Below are positions 62,145-64,000 of a stretch of DNA of 64,000 nucleotides, piece after piece. Under the pieces are notes generated by a model. It ran no database searches, was not told the DNA's origin, and saw only the letters and a program-made list of their open reading frames with translations. Positions within the stretch are counted from its first letter, which is position 1. Every line of letters starts with the position of its first letter. This stretch comes from Streptomyces nigrescens (lineage in GTDB: Bacteria > Actinomycetota > Actinomycetes > Streptomycetales > Streptomycetaceae). The stretch is taken from NCBI GenBank assembly GCA_024349765.1, contig AP026073.1, positions 3,038,001-3,102,000 of the forward strand, written 5' to 3'. Position numbers and translations under genes: made by a program.

Positions 62145-63644
62145 CTACCCCTGAGCAGCCCGGCGTGCCGAGCCGGTGCGCGGGGCGTCCTGCCCACCTG
62201 CTGGGTGACACTTCCCGCGTGCGTAGAGGCTCACCTGGCGGCCCCGTACGACGCTGGTCGAGCAGCGCACGAAGCGTTCCTTCAGCACACGCTGCTTGGT
62301 GAGGTCGCGGACGGTGTCGGCCCGCTCCGGCCCGGGGTCGGTGACGAGCACTATGCGCCGCGCGCCCAGCATGGCGCGCTCTATGTCGCGCGGCTCGGCC
62401 TCTATGCCCTTCAGCGTGCCCGATGCCACCGGCCCCTGGGCCAGGGCCAGATCGCGCAGGCCGGCGAACTCCCGGGGCGACACGAGAGCGGTGTCGCGGC
62501 GCGCGGCGGGAATGTAGAGGACGCCGTCGGCGGTGTCGCGAACCTGGCCGACCGTGGCCGCCGCGCCGAGGACGTCGTCGATGCGGCTCTCTTCGGTACG
62601 CAGGCGGAGCTCGATCGGGAGCAGCGCCAGGAGGGCCAGGGTGACGGCGACCGGGAGCAGTACGCGGGCGCCCGGTCCGACCCGTGTGGCGATCGTGGCG
62701 AGCAGGACGCCGATCAGGAGCGCGAGCCCCACGTACGCGAACAGCACATAGCGGGTGACGAAGAGGGGTTTGACGACGGAGATCAACGCCAGTCCGACCT
62801 GGGGCACCGCACAGAGCGGGAGCGCGACCACCGCGAGGTTCAGGCGCGCATACGGCGCTTCCTCGCGCGTGCCCGCCACCCCGCGTGCCTGCGGCAGCCG
62901 CGTGCAGAGGGCCGCGATCGCCACGGTGATCAGCACACCCAGTACCGTCGACCAGCCGAGCGGCTTGATCCAGGAGACCTGCGAGGACTGGGCCCGGCTG
63001 GTCAGGATCACCGGCAGGGCCGCGGCGACGGCCGCCGAGGCGGCAAGTACCCACCGGACAAGGCGCGTTCGGTCGGGCCGGACGCACACCATGGTGACGC
63101 CGTGCGCGACGAGCGCGAACAGCGAGAACCAGTTGAGCCACGCGGCGACCAGCGTGGCCGCCGCGTACCCGGCCCACCGCCGACCGTCCGGCCGCTCAAG
63201 TGCGGCTACCAGCAGCCACGTTGCGAGTACGACGAAGGCGAGCACGAGGGCGTACGACCGGCCCTCCTGGGCGTGCTCCTGAACCGCCGGCACGACCGCC
63301 AGGGCGAGCCCGGCGGCCGTTCCCGCCACGGCGGTCGCGAGTCGGGCGCCGAGCAGCGCGGTCAGTCCGCAGGCGGTGGCGGCGGCGAGCACCGAGGGCA
63401 GCCGCAGGGTGATCAGGCTGTCGCCGAAGAGGGCGAACACGCCGTGCATCACCGCGTAGTACAGGCCGTGGACGACGTCGACCTGGCCGACCATGTGCGC
63501 TATCTCGGCCAGTGACCGATGTGCTGCCTGCCAGGTCGCCGCCTCATCCCGCCACATGCTGTGCTCGCGCGTGATGCCCCACAGCCCGAGAGCGAGTGCG
63601 AGGACGGCCGGACCGGCGCAGATGGATATGCGGCCGTGCCGCAC
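62145..63644 (-). CDS. Polyprenol-phosphate-type membrane glycosyltransferase (mannosyltransferase-like)
   Basis: A 499-residue protein with about ten transmembrane helices. It has the DE-type catalytic motif in the first loop (MWRDEAATWQAAHRSL), typical of GT-C glycosyltransferases such as protein or lipid mannosyltransferases. Polyprenyl-phosphate sugar donors and an extracytoplasmic acceptor are expected. The C-terminal ~120 residues form a soluble domain (GVLYIPAARRDTALVSPREF) ending in an Arg-rich tail. GTG 63644 is chosen because a GGGGGG-rich ribosome binding site precedes it at four bases; TTG 63656 is also in frame. It is convergent with the membrane protein at 61178-62122. Confidence 0.85.
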   Translation of the reverse strand: MRHGRISICAGPAVLALALGLWGITREHSMWRDEAATWQAAHRSLAEIAHMVGQVDVVHGLYYAVMHGVFALFGDSLITLRLPSVLAAATACGLTALLGARLATAVAGTAAGLALAVVPAVQEHAQEGRSYALVLAFVVLATWLLVAALERPDGRRWAGYAAATLVAAWLNWFSLFALVAHGVTMVCVRPDRTRLVRWVLAASAAVAAALPVILTSRAQSSQVSWIKPLGWSTVLGVLITVAIAALCTRLPQARGVAGTREEAPYARLNLAVVALPLCAVPQVGLALISVVKPLFVTRYVLFAYVGLALLIGVLLATIATRVGPGARVLLPVAVTLALLALLPIELRLRTEESRIDDVLGAAATVGQVRDTADGVLYIPAARRDTALVSPREFAGLRDLALAQGPVASGTLKGIEAEPRDIERAMLGARRIVLVTDPGPERADTVRDLTKQRVLKERFVRCSTSVVRGRQVSLYARGKCHPAGGQDAPRTGSARRAAQG

Positions 63645-63732
63645 GGTGCCCCCCAAGAAGACCGGAAAACGGGAAATACCGGAACGCCTGCTGAAGCCTG
63701 CGTTCCGTCAAAACCGAAGGGAGGAGCCGTAA

Positions 63733-63933
63733 ATGGCCCCGATGATCTCCCCGTGGCCGAGAATCTACGCGCCGTGGGCGCATTTCCTCGCCGTCATGTC
63801 GCCTGCGGGCGCAGGTTCCGACGAAGATCACATCGAGATTTGCCGAATTGGCGGTAAATGTCCCGCCTATCGGCTTCCGTGCCGTCCCTGGGGTGCCGTG
63901 GAAGGCCGGGGCGTCCTCGCGTCCCGGGGGTGA
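63733..63933 (+). CDS. Possible 66-residue micro-protein
   Basis: ATG 63733 is preceded by GGGAGGAG at 6 bases, a very strong ribosome binding site. The product (SPWPRIYAPWAHFLAVMSPA, later two Cys) is small and mildly hydrophobic, with no recognised family. Codon third positions are less GC-biased than neighbours. It may be a real small peptide or a chance frame. It lies divergently from the glycosyltransferase. Confidence 0.35.
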   Translation: MAPMISPWPRIYAPWAHFLAVMSPAGAGSDEDHIEICRIGGKCPAYRLPCRPWGAVEGRGVLASRG

Positions 63934-64000
63934 GGGACCGGTATCGACGGTACGAGGTCATAAAATCGAAAAAACTCGGGCAGGTCCGAGTGCCTCATTG
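63934..64000 (+). promoter_or_regulatory. A/T-richer terminal segment, possible promoter
   Basis: This stretch is less GC-rich than most of the window (CATAAAATCGAAAAAACTCG region). It contains a small dyad ACTCGG/CCGAGT (63974-63991, six-base spacer), consistent with a promoter or operator for a gene beyond the window end. No start codon belongs to it within view. Confidence 0.3.

Overview
The window looks like chromosomal DNA of a Streptomyces or close relative. It is very GC-rich with strong G/C third-position bias. It uses GTG and TTG starts, and carries a complete conservon (cvnABCD), SpoIIE-type PP2C phosphatases, an LAETG sortase substrate, Tat/Sec-secreted hydrolases, and MerR/PadR/WYL regulators. 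I saw no tRNA, rRNA, CRISPR array, complete insertion sequence or integrase. The species is not determined.

Layout. 0-7 kb: tail of a conserved protein, a secreted CocE/NonD-type hydrolase, an orphan GltD-type glutamate synthase small subunit, a lower-GC coiled-coil membrane protein, a long gene-poor stretch with a strong hairpin, and a stand-alone 73-residue Tudor-like protein resembling the PcrA/UvrD C-terminus. A 50-60 bp tandem repeat family directly follows the stop codon of three genes here. 7-13 kb: a PAS-GAF-SpoIIE phosphatase divergent from the conservon cvnABCD (sensor kinase, roadblock, DUF742, GTPase). 13-20.6 kb: YciO-type protein, two-domain VOC protein, GMC oxidoreductase, and a three-gene overlapping operon for a LodA-type quinoprotein oxidase, its LodB flavoprotein and an unrecognised third protein.

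20.7-25.5 kb holds the most striking locus. A small EACC1-type protein is followed by a 1449-residue protein joining a caspase domain, an EF-hand-like loop and four FtsK/EccC-type P-loop modules. A decayed gene lies upstream. 26-31 kb: sortase substrate, WYL regulator with a palindromic operator facing a DUF3224 gene, secreted beta-propeller protein, and a DUF5997/LysR-effector-domain pair. 31-38 kb: PGAP1-like lipase, GH25 lysozyme and amidase-type endolysin without signal peptides, gamma-glutamyltransferase, and a VanZ-like protein. 38-43 kb: TipA-like and short MerR regulators with 19-bp-spacer promoters, a small secreted protein and a secreted amidase.

43.4-48.3 kb: an HtpG-like ATPase translationally coupled to a 1012-residue repeat protein. 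48.3-56.4 kb: lipoprotein, a SpoIIE phosphatase broken by three frameshifts, a zinc-ribbon protein, PadR plus acyl-CoA dehydrogenase, a methyltransferase and a GNAT acetyltransferase. 56.5-62.1 kb: a 1377-residue TPR-CHAT (caspase-fold) protein divergent from a coupled small protein and membrane protein. 62.1-64 kb: a membrane glycosyltransferase and a possible micro-gene.

The recurring theme is NTPase- or TPR-linked caspase-fold machinery: caspase-EccC/EACC1, Hsp90-like/TPR and CHAT-TPR lie within about 40 kb. These resemble actinobacterial biological-conflict systems. The functional link is inferred from architecture and gene order only.
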